Source: Cranoglanis bouderius
Lineage: Eukaryota > Chordata > Actinopteri > Siluriformes > Cranoglanididae
Assembly (NCBI GenBank): GCA_023630585.1
Contig: CM042544.1
Span: 24,259,256 to 24,323,255, forward strand
Length of the DNA stretch: 64,000 nt
Reading direction: 5' to 3'
In this document: one piece after another, positions 35,037 through 47,496 of the stretch
How positions within the stretch are numbered: the first letter of the stretch is position 1
How the letters are laid out: every line of letters begins with the position of its first letter
Made by a program: the position numbers and the translations under genes
Notes under the pieces: generated by a model
What the model was told of the DNA's origin: nothing
The model's database searches: none
Seen by the model: only the letters and a program-made list of their open reading frames with translations

Positions 35037-38000
35037 ACTCCCTCACTCGCTGTGTGCTGTGGCTAGTTCACTAGTGTGATGCGTTTCTAAACGTGCAGCT
35101 TGTGTTTATTCCTTGGGGATATAGATATGCAGACTGTGTGTGTGTGTGCAACATTTTATATCGGCATTTAGGACGGAAGTACACCTGTTTTGTTTATGTA
35201 CACTACAGTAGTGAGCCTAATGTTGGTTTAGACTCCATATACACCTCGGGCTTCCCGATCCTAACCAGTACCAAAACTACATACACTGAAATTAATAGCC
35301 AAATCAGTCTGACAAAACGACCAAGCAAAACACGTTCTCGTAATCCTCATATATCACGATATATAAGGCTTCCTGGTGATGTAGCCCAGGCTAACCTTGT
35401 GTCTTGTTTACCCTGACAGGAGGAGTGGGGAACGGTGGAGGGAGCCTTCGTCCCGAGTCGCTGGAAGGCACTGGCTCCTCGCCCATGTACGGCACAGGCC
35501 ACTGTAAGTGGTTTAATGTACGAATGGGATTTGGATTCATATCGATGACAAATCGCGCAGGAACTCCTATCGATCCTCCATTGGACGTATTTGTTCACCA
35601 GGTAAGTCTACCTTCCACCGAGTAATATAAAATTGAACGTGAGGGAGTAGATAATGCTCGTGGTTATGTGCCCTAGGCCTGTTCCTGTTTAACTCCTCCA
35701 CGGTGAAGGCCTTCTTTCAGAGAAAGCCACATTTACACTCCATTGCCTCACACCTCCATGCTTTTCGTTTTGCCAGCGACAGCTTATTACGGGGTCACAG
35801 GATCAGGCTGACGTTAGCGTAGGCCTCATTGTTTACACGTCAGATTAATGGGGTTTTTTTGTGGTTACAAGCCCATTTAACCCACCTTTTCACAACGATT
35901 ACAAACGTTTAAGTACCAAACACCAAACACAGAAAACGCCATGCTTTCTGACAACCTAAAGCTGAACCTTAACACGAAGAGGGCGTTTAATAACAGAGCT
36001 ATGCCTCATGGGTTTTCATTCAGATTTCACAGTGTTCACCATAGGTGAGATGTACAGGCTGAACTTATCTGAATTGTTTCCAAAGTCATTTAAAAAAGAG
36101 GCATATTATTAAATATTGCAAACATTTTGTCTTTCACTTGCAATTCATAATCATAACATTTACTCACCTCTGTATTTAAATACAGACTTTTAATTATTAT
36201 GTTCTGATTGTTATAAAAAAATAGTATGTGATCGATTGACAAAAAAAATACAACAAAATGGAAGTGTTTGAGCTGCTTCTTTGAACAGGGCTCCAACACC
36301 ATCCCATAAGTATTGTACTTATTTCCATATTATCTCCACACCCAACGTTTGATCATGATTACAGCCTTTACACATACGGCCGAGGTTTAAAATTCTAATT
36401 TATACTGCAAATCACACCAGACACCTCTAAAAAAAAAAAAAAAAAAAAACTCAGTTGTGCTAAACAAAAACTTAACTACAGAATAGTGAGTCTTTTGTCT
36501 TCCATGTATGCTTTACATTTGATATGTTTGGCATTTGCTGTTCTTCAGTTCATCATGATGGAGAAGAGAGCTGCTGCATTGAGCATTATCTGGGTTGATT
36601 TTATCTTTCAGGTTTTTCACTGTTGAACAGTCGTAGCCTTCATGTTAAACATTCAAACAGTCCTACCATTTAAAGTAATTTGTAAAGATCACGCTATAAT
36701 AGCACATTAAATCTGTAAAGATTATACTATACCAACATGCATATAAAGATTTTGCTATACTAGCATAATAAAATCAGTAAAGGTTATGCTATACTAGAAT
36801 AAATCTGTAAAGGTTATTGCTATAGAAGTATATGATATACTATAGCATAACCATTATAGGTTTTTATTATGCTAGTATAGCATAATCAGTAAATATTGTT
36901 ATAATAGCATAATAAATCTGCAAATGTTATGCTGTACTAAAATCTGTAAAGATTCTTACTGTACTAGTATAGTGTATGATACTGTAGTATAATCTTTATA
37001 GATTTATTATGCTAGTATATTCGTATAGTAAATTAGTATAGTAATCTGTAAAGATTGGCATCCAAGTACAATAAATCTTTAATTCTTATGTTGTACTACC
37101 ATACTAAATGTGTAAAGGTTATACAGTAGTATTGTAATAAATATTGTGAAAGGCCCAGTTGCATTGGTTCTTTTTTTTCGGTGACACTGGAGAATCAAAT
37201 GTTGTAATGAAAAACACATCCCTGTCCACTTTAGTTCTGTGGAGATGACTAAGCACTAGGGGTTTTCTCTTATCACCTTGATGGGTACAGCATTTGACTC
37301 CTGATTGTCCTGGCACGTATCTAATTTTACATCTTGACGTATTCCTCCATCATTGTTCTGATCTTACTTTATGTGACTAACCTTTATATCAGCCGATAGT
37401 CTGGTATAAGATGATATTCGAACAGCTTAGGTAAATCAGTCATTTATTTTTTCAGTTTTCACATTTGCAGCCATATTGTTGTGAGGGGTTTGTGTGTTCT
37501 GTAGCTTTGGTTGATCTCTTTACTGTGTGTGGAATTCCACCTGTACTTGAGATGGTGAAAATTTCATCTTCATGTTGTTTAATGGCACAAACATTCGCTG
37601 TACTGTATCGTCTTTAACCAGAAAAACAATAACTAGGCACCACTGAAACGTGTCTGCTTATTGTGCTCAGACTTGGTGTATGAATGGGGGAAGGGTTCCT
37701 TTAAATGCGTTTTCTCTGAAGTGAAGCTCAGAAGGGGGAAACAAGTAAGAAACAAAACCTGAAAAATGATTTTCAGCTTCAGGATTGCTTTCTCTTCAGA
37801 GCAGTAAGGGACTTAGCTGGGTGATGGTACACATTTCTCACATCTTTGTGTTGTACAGAGATGGTTAGATTTTATTAGTGTGTTGAGAAGACTGTGTGGG
37901 CCCCTGGTAAGATTAACCAACAGCCCATTTCACCATTTGGCATGTAGGCCCCACCCTTCTCGGCTAATACCAGGCTTTGTTTCTCTTACTCGTGGGCTTT

Positions 38001-41000
38001 TTTTTTTTTTTTCTCTCTGTTCCCTCAAAAAAAAAGAAGAAAGGATGAAAAAAGGTAGCTTCTGTTCACGTGACTTCCTCTTGTGAGTCGTCCATACATG
38101 CTTGATCTCTACTGGGAGGAGCAGAAATGCCTCTGAGTGAGTGGCCTCTCATGGTTGCCAGAAACAGTTTGTAATCTCTTGTTGTCATTATTTTCCTCTG
38201 TTCCAGAAACACTGCTGTAGAATACTATTTACAATCAGTTTTTAAAGAGAACATTCAGGATGCTCTTGCATTTGTTCTTTAAGCCAAATTTCTCCTTATT
38301 TATGTATTTTTACATTTGGGGCACCTTTTTCATGTGGCATCTAGAATTTTATTGATATGAGTGTTGTATTTCAGAACTTTTTTCAGTTGTTCAGTTAAAT
38401 AGGCAATGTGGTTATGCACTTCTAAAGGTTTTAGCCCTCATCTCATTCATACATTTTCACGTATTGAGTGACTACTACTACCTCTTTTAAACCTCCCTCT
38501 TTTCTCTGTGTAACCATCCTGTAATTCAAACAGCCAAGATGGCTGCAAGCAAACATGAATTTATACATTATGCTCTGTTATGGATGCTCTTTATCATGCA
38601 GAATTTTAACTCCATTTAAAATTCTTTTGCTGTGCACTGATGATTTTTCTTTGTATTAATATATAATATAAAAGTATAAAAAAAATAATATAAATATATT
38701 TTTCTTTATACTCTTATCTTACTACAAATGATGATTTCCTAAAGAATATTCGAATATTTCCTATATATATCTATTTGACTAAATGTTAGTTATTTTATAA
38801 TAGGTCATAATTATACATTAATTAATACATTAAGTAATTAATTGTATTAATTGTTTTTTAAAAATATTTTTTGCAAAATATTTGAAAATAAAACATTTAC
38901 ACCATTATCATGTTTATATTAATTTGATAATTGTATTAAAGTTGAAATAATGATGCTATGTAGATTACATGTTGCATGTTTAATTATGATTACTTTTTGT
39001 AATCATAATTACAAAATTCAAACTTTATTTTCTACTTAAAACATACCATGAAAAATAAAATTTAGACAGTAGATATAGACACTAACAAAAGGTGCTTTTA
39101 AATGGATTTAAAAGTACTAAAACCGTTTACAGCTAAATTGTTAATGTAGCTAAATATGAAGATTATTTTAGAAATATATTATTTGGTTGATATTATTAAC
39201 TTGTTAATGAACTGTTATTCAGTAAGTGTATTATAGGGTATGTTATAATGATTACATTATTTATCACATAATACAAATTAATCTGCATCTTAAGCCACAT
39301 AGAATCGCTATATTTTACATTTTTGTAGTTAAAATTTATTTGAATAAATTCACGAATACTAATTTGTCAGTCAGGAAGAACCAGTTAAATTTGAAATCTT
39401 CATTAAGATGTATATTTAATTCTCAATTTGGTGTTAAAATACAGACGTCTAAATTGATTGCATTGAGGTGATTTAAATAATATAATGACTTAAACTTAAA
39501 CTAATCAATTTCATAACGCACTCGATCGGTCATATGTCATAAACACTCTCTCCATGAATATTATACTGTGATTTATGTTTAACATACAGGTAGGTTTTTA
39601 ACGTTAATATAATTCATAAAATATTCCATTAATATAAAGTTAAGGTTTGTGCTCTGGTTTAGCTGCATTTATTAATTATTCCTTCTCAGTACTAATTTTA
39701 CTGAAGGCCAATAAATCGACATTATAAGTACATTAAATATTCAGTATGGTATACCAGACATGTCTCTTAATATTTGGCCATGTATATACCCGTGGATGTC
39801 TACCCATACACAGCTGGAGATGTTCTTGAGAGCCTGACTCTATGTATGTATGTATTTTAGTATTGTTTTTGTTTTTATTTACTATTTTTATTTTTATCTT
39901 CCTCCAGCAAAATATTTTATCCATTGTAAACAATTATATTTCATCAGGTGGTGTGAAAATTTCTGGTTGTCTTTCTGTAAGTGTACATGTTTTGATGTTC
40001 ATTTCTGCTGTCTCAGAGTAAGCTGCACATGGAGGGGTTTCGGAGTCTGAAGGAAGGTGAGGAGGTTGAGTTCACGTTCAAGAAGTCCTCCAAGGGCCTG
40101 GAGTGTGTGAAGGTGACTGGGCCTGGAGGAGTATACTGTGTCGGCAGCGAAAAAAGACCCAAAGGGAAAAACATGCAGCAGAAACGAAAGCCAAAGGGAG
40201 ACCGGTGAGTGAGTGAGTGAGTGAATAGCAGTGTTCCAGAGCACTTACTGCGAAGTACAGTATTCTCCCTGAAGCCACGGTGAAGGGAATTATCTAAGGA
40301 CTGATTGATGTGGATTGGATCATGAGGACTAGCCTGTTTCAGTTAAAATATTTAAATAAGTGGTATAGCCGAGCTTTCATATCTGTTGTGTTGGAAGAAG
40401 GTCTTGTCATTACAGTGCTGTATTTCGAGGTGTGATCGCGGGGATAGTCCGTTCGATTCCATTCTTCAAGAGAGAGGCTGCTCTGTGAGTCTGTGCATGT
40501 TGCCATGGTTATATCACATTTGTGTGCAGGAGCTTTTTTCCCCCTGCTAAATTGCTTCTATTTCTGCTTGGGTTTAGGCAAAGCCTTGTAAAGCATCATT
40601 TTGGTTCTTAGCAGCGCAGTAGAAAGAAACTGTGATACCCTTCTAAGAACTCACAACACGCACACAAGAACACACAAGCAAGGTTTTGATTGTTTGTATT
40701 GTAGAAGAGTGATCAACAACCCCATAATCCTGGATTATGATGACCCCAATATCATTCATTTCTGTAGACATCAGGGGTTATTTAATGCTTTTGGTCATCA
40801 TGCTCACAAACAGTTTGCTTTTCTGGTAATAATTGTATTAATTGTATTAATTGTAATAATCAATTATTTGAAGATTCCGGACTGTGCTGTGTCGCATGGG
40901 ATTCATTTAAAAAGAATTCCTAATACAAAAGGTGCCACGTTCTGTGAGGTAAATCCTTGTTGTTCAGTGATATACTACAATGGCAGTTTAGTGATTTAAG

Positions 41001-43078
41001 AGACAGAAACTTTATTTATTATTAAATTTATTACTTTACATTGTATCAGCCTGATATCTAAACATACCTCTAAATGCTTATAACATGCCCTCCAACTACT
41101 GTTGACAAGGCTATGTCTGGATTATATAATAACATTTTTGTGTACATTTAAACTGTGCTGTGTTGAACATATTCATTTGGAAATTATTGTAATATGAATG
41201 TCATGCACACTACATCTGATTGCAAGAGCTCACCTTTAAGGACATTGATATAAATATAAAACTAATCTTGGTCCTGCAGAATCTGCAGTATTGCTACAAC
41301 ATTCTTCTAGAGATTTATTTATTAATATTTCTCTCAGTGGATTCTAAAATCAGTCATATCTGAGGTGATCATCTTTGTGCATCTTGTCAAGACGAATACC
41401 TTTAAAAGGGGCTGTGAAAATAATAGGCCATGGATACTAATGAGGCGAAATCTACATGCTTAAACATTTTGTGAAAGTGGTTGGAGCTGAAAAGGGAGCA
41501 AGGAAAAGCGGTTATGTCCCAAATTCCACAGCCCTTCAACCTACCTTTTCACCATTCAGGACCCACTACAAGCTGCATGTCTGACATGAAGATGTTTGTT
41601 TCGTTTAAAAAAGAGCAGGCAAATCTATTAAGTATCAGCTTTTAAATGAAGTAACAAGAAACACAAAGTTGTACTTGGCATGAATACAGTAGCAGGACTT
41701 GAACCGTGGAGGTTTGTGAAATCGAGGACACGATGCTGAAGAACGTCAGACTGAAATGTGTGTCGTGACAAACTGGCTAATGCGGGAAAATATGGGACGG
41801 GCATTCCCCCGGTTGGCGCTCTCTTTGATCTACCTGGATTAGAGACTGTTACAAAGTGAGTTGTACAGAAATATTGTCAGCTGTAACCATGAGCATAATG
41901 TGGTTTAGATCCTAGATGTATATTTATACCAGGTAGGCAGTAAGGTCTGGTAGATAGGTATTTCTTTGCAGTTACTTATAGTACACGTTCCCAGACCTGG
42001 TCCTGGAGTACCCCATGCCCTGCACACTTTAGTGTTTTCCCTGCTCTAACACAGCCACTGTAACTCAGGAAGGATTGTTCATTAACTCATTAATTGAATG
42101 TGGTGGGTTAGAGAAGGATAAACACTAAAATGTTCACGACAGGGTACTTCAGGCGCATGGTTGGGAACCTGTGACTTATAGGATACGTATATACGTATAG
42201 GCTATGCAGGATACATTTATTATTAAGCAAAAAATATTATCTTGAGGAAGGCATGGTGGTACAGTGGGTAGTGGTGCTGCATTAAAGCTCAGGGGTTCCC
42301 AGCTCAATCCTGAGCTTGGGTTACTGTATGTGCAGAGTTTTGCATGGTCTCCCTGTGTCTGCATGGATTTCTTCTGGGTTTTCCTCCCACCTCCAAGAGA
42401 CCTGCTGGTATGTGGATTGGCTATGCTCCTAATTTTAAATGCGTGTGAATTTGTGTGTGTGCATGTTAGCGTGCGATGGACTGCTGTCCCGTCCAGGGTG
42501 GATTCCCGCATTGTGTCCAGTGTCTGGATCCACCGCGACCCTGACCAGGTTAAAGAGGTTACTGAAGATGAATGAATAAAGGATTGATACATATTGAAGC
42601 AGACATAGTGAATTGCATTTTTTTTTTTAAATCTGAAATGTGTTGTCTTTAAGAATCATTAAGAATTTGATATAAAGTTCATTTTTGAATTTTACACACA
42701 ATTTGACCAAGCTAAACAGATTCATATTAGGCTTATGTCAGAAGATTGCTGATACTGATTGTCTTTTCCAGCAGCTGTTATAACTGTGGTGGTCTGGACC
42801 ATCATGCCAAAGAGTGTGGCCTCCCTCCTCAACCCAAGAAGTGCCACTACTGCCAGAGTGCCTCCCACATGGTGGCACACTGTCCTCACAAATCGCCCTC
42901 GGCCTCTCAGGGAAGATGCAGCTTAGAGCCACCCAGCTCGAGCTCTGTCCAAAGCCCAAGCCCTCAAAGAGCCTCGTACACATCTCAGGACAGCTCCACC
43001 CTTAGCAAAGCCTCCAGCTCTCCCAAGGAGCCTACACCAAAAGCTGCCTCATCACAAAGAAAAAAGAGGAAAAAATGA
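34941..43078 (+). CDS. lin28b: LIN28B RNA-binding protein (whole gene, 4 coding exons)
   Basis: Exons 34941-34950, 35420-35601, 40017-40204 and 42775-43078 join to 227 aa; human LIN28B is 250. LIN28 proteins bind precursors of let-7 microRNA and block their maturation. The cold-shock domain covers about 30-103 (GHCKWFNVRMGFGFIS, DVFVHQ). A basic linker (RKPKGD) follows, then two CCHC zinc knuckles, C128-x2-C-x4-H-x4-C141 and C150-x2-C-x4-H-x4-C163, and a Ser/Pro-rich tail ending RKKRKK, a likely nuclear or nucleolar signal. Assignment to the B paralogue rests on the HACE1 and BVES neighbours and on the basic tail. Confidence 0.95.
35005..35032. repeat. (CT)n tract in LIN28B intron 1
   Basis: About 14 CT units followed by CACT repeats just downstream of exon 1. 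Confidence 0.9.
35420..35601 (+). CDS. lin28b: LIN28B coding exon 2 (cold-shock domain)
   Basis: Residues 4-64. A Gly-rich start, then GTGHCKWFNVRMGFGFISMT and VFVHQ. Acceptor CCTGACAG, donor GTAAGT. Confidence 0.96.
35602..40016 (+). other. LIN28B intron 2
   Basis: 4.4-kb AT-rich intron. Apart from the degenerate repeat array at about 36670-37135 I see no transposon, exon or RNA gene. Confidence 0.6.
36670..37135. repeat. degenerate AT-rich repeat array with inverted copies
   Basis: At least ten diverged copies of a unit containing AATCTGTAAAGATTATGC and TATACTAGCATAATA, spaced about 30-45 bp. Some are in the opposite orientation (for example TTATTATGCTAGTATAGC near 36865). It behaves like a minisatellite of short palindromic units. 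Confidence 0.75.
40017..40204 (+). CDS. lin28b: LIN28B coding exon 3
   Basis: Residues 65-127: SKLHMEGFRSLKEGEEVEFT through the basic linker QKRKPKGD. Acceptor TGTCTCAG. The donor is the first of several overlapping GTGAGT units. Confidence 0.96.
42244..42590 (+). repeat. fish interspersed retroposon
   Basis: Begins GGCATGGTGGTACAGTGGGT, runs through the TTTGCATGGTCTCC / TTTTCCTCCCACC / GTCCAGGGTGGATTCC blocks and ends GATGAATGAAT. Same family as the reverse-oriented copy at 18775-19068. It lies in LIN28B intron 3. Confidence 0.75.
42775..43078 (+). CDS. lin28b: LIN28B terminal coding exon 4 (zinc knuckles)
   Basis: Residues 127-227: CYNCGGLDHHAKEC and CHYCQSASHMVAHC, then the Ser-rich tail and TGA at 43076-43078. 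The acceptor is a tandem TCCAGCAG. Using the second AG (exon from 42775) gives the family's DRCYNC. Using the first AG (exon from 42772) adds one Ser. Confidence 0.95.
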
Positions 43079-43147
43079 GTCGCTTGATCAGCGCACCAGT
43101 CTTTCATTTATCCAGTTCCTCATCATGACAATTGTACTGGACTCACC

Positions 43148-43155
43148 CTACCTCA
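43148..43155 (+). promoter_or_regulatory. let-7 seed match (8mer)
   Basis: CTACCTCA is complementary to the let-7 seed plus the position-1 A. Only about 70 bp after the LIN28B stop codon. A weaker TACCTCA lies at 43302-43308. Confidence 0.65.
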
Positions 43156-45222
43156 GACCAATGAGTTAAGGCCAGGTCGACTTCTCTGGATCTCTTTAAC
43201 CTAAAGAGAGGGAATGCACGCTGCTTTCTTTATTCATGATCATCTGCACTGTGAACGATTTAGAGAGCGCAAATGGTTTTCCAGTGCTTTTAAGAGACTG
43301 ATACCTCATGCACAATATACACCTAGCCAGAATGCGTTTACTAATTTTATTGCTTAGCTGTTTATTCTTAACCATGTTATCCAACTTGAATGCAGTATAA
43401 AACATTTAAAACAGCTGCAGGGATTCTCGACTTGTGTAGGCACACTGTACAATCTTGAGCCAAAGAAAATAAGAGATTGGCGGTCTCTTATGTGTTTTTA
43501 AAGGTTTAAACAAGCATTCCTCTATCAGTATGCTTAATTCCCCTTTCCATTGCTATAAAGACACAAAACTCTATATTTCCACCTGATTAATTAATATGAA
43601 TGTGATAGCAATCATGAGACGTCTACAGAGATTTTTTTTTATCTTATTGTTTACATGTTTAAAATCAGGTTCTACATTTTAATCATCATAGTATTGATCT
43701 GTTTTGTCTAAGTTCAGATTAGATGCTTGAATAGATGTACTGTCTCTTGATACTGCTACTGTTGACTCCATGGTTACTATGACAATATCTTTTTGGTGTG
43801 AAAAAAGAAGTCTTGCAGAGAACATTTAAAGCGGAGCATACGTGTGTAATTAAGTGCAGGATTTTAAGCGCACACGCACAGTATTAGCCTGTATTATCCC
43901 AAATAACAGATCTCTTGTTAGTTGTGCTAATGTAGCAGTCAGACATGAAGGATATGATATAATGATAGTAGCTAATTCTACATAAGGCAGTCATGGCAGC
44001 ATTAACTGATCCATATAGTGGATGAGCAGACATGAGGAAGCACAGTGGCTTATACAAAAGACCTGATATATATACTTTCAAGAAATATAAGAAGTAACTT
44101 TTCTTTGTAAAAATAATAATAATAATAATAATAATTTTAACCTTCTAAAGGAATACTTCAAAATTGTCCAGACTAATTTATATGTACCACATCTGTAGCA
44201 TATGTGTGATTAATAGACAAGGTTGAACTGTAGAGATGTTGAGAAGAGCTGTCTACTGAGATGTTTGGTCTTTTTGTTTAGATGTTTACCATCAAGTTTC
44301 CTTCTAATGGCAAAACAACACATTTTTTAATCCACAAAACCTTTGGGAAAGTGGAAGTGACCAGAATGACTTTTTTTTTTAAAAAATTTTTTTTATACTT
44401 TTGCTCTAGTGTTGGAAATTATATACTACTATAACTCTATATATGTACAGCATTTGTATGATATACTCTAATTTCTGCCTCATCATAACACCACTGCTGA
44501 TAGTGTAACTTTGTAGTTGCATTATATGTTTGCATATTTTAAATGTTTATTGAAGGAATTTAATAACTACCCTTATAAGTGGGTATTGAGCAAGAGAGTT
44601 TGCAGTTATGTATTATTTCAATTTGAACATCTTAATGGGATTAACTGTTATGCTTAAATACAGGCCATATCAGTTAATATATTCATGGTACTAAAATTCT
44701 TTAGTTAGTAACTAAAGTTCTGCTTTGTTATTTTAAGTAGCTGCTTTTTTTATCATGGGCTACATGTAAGATTAAATAATATAATGGGATAAAATTAGGT
44801 TCTGTTTGCAGTTTTCTAGAGATATGCATTCTTATAACCAGATATTACGTGATTAGTCTTCAGTTCATGCGGTGTTCAAAGAATACTTGTCACCTTGATG
44901 TATTTTCTTTGACATAGTGGAGTAGAGAAATAGTTGGAGTTTTGCCATGTTTGAACAACTAGTCGGTTGTTCTAGTGAAGGTGAAGTTAAGTTAATGGCG
45001 CTTATATGTTTACAAATTATTTATACAATCTTACATGTAGTCCTTTTAAAGTTAACAGAAGGTGGCGCTGTAGTGATGAATGAGCAAACCTTTATTTTGT
45101 TATTATGTTTTTCTGGACTTGGCTATTAAATTTGTTACCTGCGGCACCACAAACACAAGCCAAGCTGAATCCCTGACTGTTACACAGAACTGAACAATGA
45201 GCTTCTCAGTGAGAAGCTTCCT

Positions 45223-45230
45223 CTCAGGGA
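45223..45230 (+). promoter_or_regulatory. miR-125/lin-4 seed match (8mer)
   Basis: CTCAGGGA is complementary to the miR-125 seed. lin-28 is a classical lin-4/miR-125 target. Confidence 0.55.
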
Positions 45231-45669
45231 CTTGTTTACCAAATATGTAATTTATGACTATAATTTACAGCTAGTTTATTCCTAAACAGGTTTCTCGTAT
45301 GTGTTTAACTGTATTTAAAAAAAAAAAAAAAAGTATGAAATGTTAGAGGTTGTAAAAATTGGAAAAGTTCAGAGAAACAGGACTGTTTCTCAAAAGCTGT
45401 TGAGTACTGCTTTGTGATTTTTACATCTTCTAAATTTATTACTGAAGTACAAACCAGTGACTTGCTGGACTTTACTGTACTGACATATCTGTAGTGATGG
45501 AAGCTCTATGTTCATGCAATAGCTCAAGGTCTGCAAAAACAGGCTAGTACTGTACTTGCTGTTTTGAAATGTTTAGTGCCTCCTAGTGGTCATGGAGGGT
45601 ATTCTTCTGCGTGTAGTGGTTGTGATGGTTGAATTTATTTTTTTGTTTTTGTCCAGTTTACAGTAACTC

Positions 45670-45677
45670 CTACCTCA
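45670..45677 (+). promoter_or_regulatory. let-7 seed match (8mer)
   Basis: Second full CTACCTCA in the presumed LIN28B 3' UTR, upstream of the AATAAA. Confidence 0.6.
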
Positions 45678-45804
45678 ATCTTTTTGTTCATAAAAGTCAG
45701 ATTACTGCACAAAAGAAGGATTATTGCCTTTGACAAGTTGTAACTAAGAAGAGCAACATAAGTTACATTAAATGCAATTTACTGTAAAATGCCTCTGCTG
45801 TTAT

Positions 45805-45839
<35 letters not shown>

Positions 45840-46257
45840 GGCATGTGTGACCTTTTACTAGGCCTTTGTTGTCACACTGCTAAAGGCAAGACAAATTAAC
45901 TGCTTGTTGTTTCTAATCACTTTCTAACCAACATTTTTCTCCTGACAGTTTTAGATCTAGAAGTTTTCTTCTTTTCTAAACTTACCTACTGATGTAATCA
46001 TTTTACTGTATGAACATGAGCAAATTGTTTTTGTTTTTTTTTTTTTGTTCAAATGATTTAATGAATCAGAGACATTGATAAAATTGTTGTGACCTGTTAA
46101 TATTCATGTGTATTTTTTTCAAACCGAACAACTTGTACGTTTGGTTTGTTACATTTTGAGTGTGATAGTAATTTCACTTCATTATGTGACCGAATGCAAA
46201 AGCACAGAGAAGATTCTCAGGAATCTTTGTCTTCTTAGAGTAACAGACTTTAAATAT

Positions 46258-46263
46258 AATAAA
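46258..46263 (+). promoter_or_regulatory. candidate LIN28B polyadenylation signal
   Basis: AATAAA 3.2 kb past the stop, followed within 30 bp by T/GT-rich sequence. It is the most plausible distal signal before the convergent BVES gene. Confidence 0.45.
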
Positions 46264-46630
46264 GTGCCATAAGCGTGTTTGTGATATTTTATGTGCAGTC
46301 ATCACAACGCTTTAGAAGCATCATTACACCACCATGATGTGGGAGAAAAAAACCATATCTTTATCATTAATACAGCCCCTGGCAAAAATGATGGAATCAC
46401 CACACTTAGAGGATATTCACCCGGCTATTTTACTTCGTAGCAAATAAACAAGTCACAGTTTTATAATCCTTTCCATTGTTTCAATTGACGACTCTCTTTT
46501 TGGGGCCGTGTTTCCTTTCAGAATGTCCAAGGTTAAGGTCTGTAAGCACTCTCTTTTAACTGCAGACTAATTTGCACTTTTAGACTTGTGCTGGTATTTG
46601 TTTTAGAAATGCAAATTACAAGGTGATTTG

Positions 46631-46999
46631 ATATGCACATTGTTCAGGGTATATTTGTCATTTAATTAAAGTACAAGCCATAGGTAAATGATATGTACCA
46701 AAGTTAGTTTGTTTGCCGTACATGAGATCATAGACGCTATTACTATGCTTGACAGGGGAAAGAAAGTATGCCATCCCTCCCAACCAGAGCACATGGCCAA
46801 TTTTGCCCTTTTGGCTCCTGGCCACAGATGGCTGTGGCATTATTAGGATTTGAACTCGCAATCTCTTGACAATATGGTGAACACGTTTCTGTTGCACCAC
46901 TCGGAAACTCCATGGAGACCACGTGTTAATTATAAAGATTAATATGCACATCATTCAGGGTATATTTGTCATTTAATTAAAGTACAATCCATAGGTAAA
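46631..46999 (-). repeat. tRNA-headed SINE bracketed by 58-bp direct repeats
   Basis: The minus strand at about 46915-46740 reads GGAGTTTCCGAGTGGTGCAA ... GCGAGTTCAAATCC, a tRNA-like A/B-box head, then a body with GGGAGGGATGGCATAC. Direct repeats at 46631-46688 and 46942-46999 match at 55 of 58 positions and enclose it. Confidence 0.7.
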
Positions 47000-47380
47000 C
47001 AAAAGCAATGGGGGGGAAAAAAAGTTAAACACCGTGTTTACATTTGCTATCATAGATTATATGTACCAAAGTGATAAGCTAAATATTGATTTCAAATACA
47101 TATTGAATATATATCAATATACTTATGTGTCTCTTGCTCTCAATAAAAACACAATGAATTTGTCAAGCCATTCCAGAGCAAGCACAGCCTGTGATAAGAT
47201 GCAGTTTGGTTTCATGACATGAATCTCTGCTTGGACATGCTATTCTGTATATTACATAGAGAACATGTAGGACAGTAACCTAGCCCCAAATGTAATTTCT
47301 GATCCGTAACAGTCTACAACATCTTCACACAGCGGTCCACCAAATATCAGTTGAGGCTACAAATCACCTGCAGTATCACC

Positions 47381-47496
47381 CTACACCTGTTCTGGGCTGT
47401 TTTGGGAGTCATTAGCTGATGCTTCAAAAACATCATCTTCCATGGCTTCTTCAATTGGCTTCATAGTAGTGGAGGCCTTGCCAAGTGGATTTTTTT
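47381..47496 (-). CDS. bves: BVES terminal coding exon 7
   Basis: Residues 320-357: KNPLGKASTTMKPIEEAMED, DVFEASANDS, ending NSPEQV and TAG at 47381-47383. Acceptor TTTTCAG before an A7 run. Confidence 0.92.

Larger units (their letters stand above)
43079..46280 (+). other. lin28b: LIN28B 3' UTR (probable)
   Basis: Long AT-rich sequence after the stop codon without coding frames, ending near an AATAAA at 46258-46263. LIN28B genes typically have multi-kilobase 3' UTRs with microRNA sites. A CA repeat lies at 45806-45838. The exact end is inferred. Confidence 0.6.
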
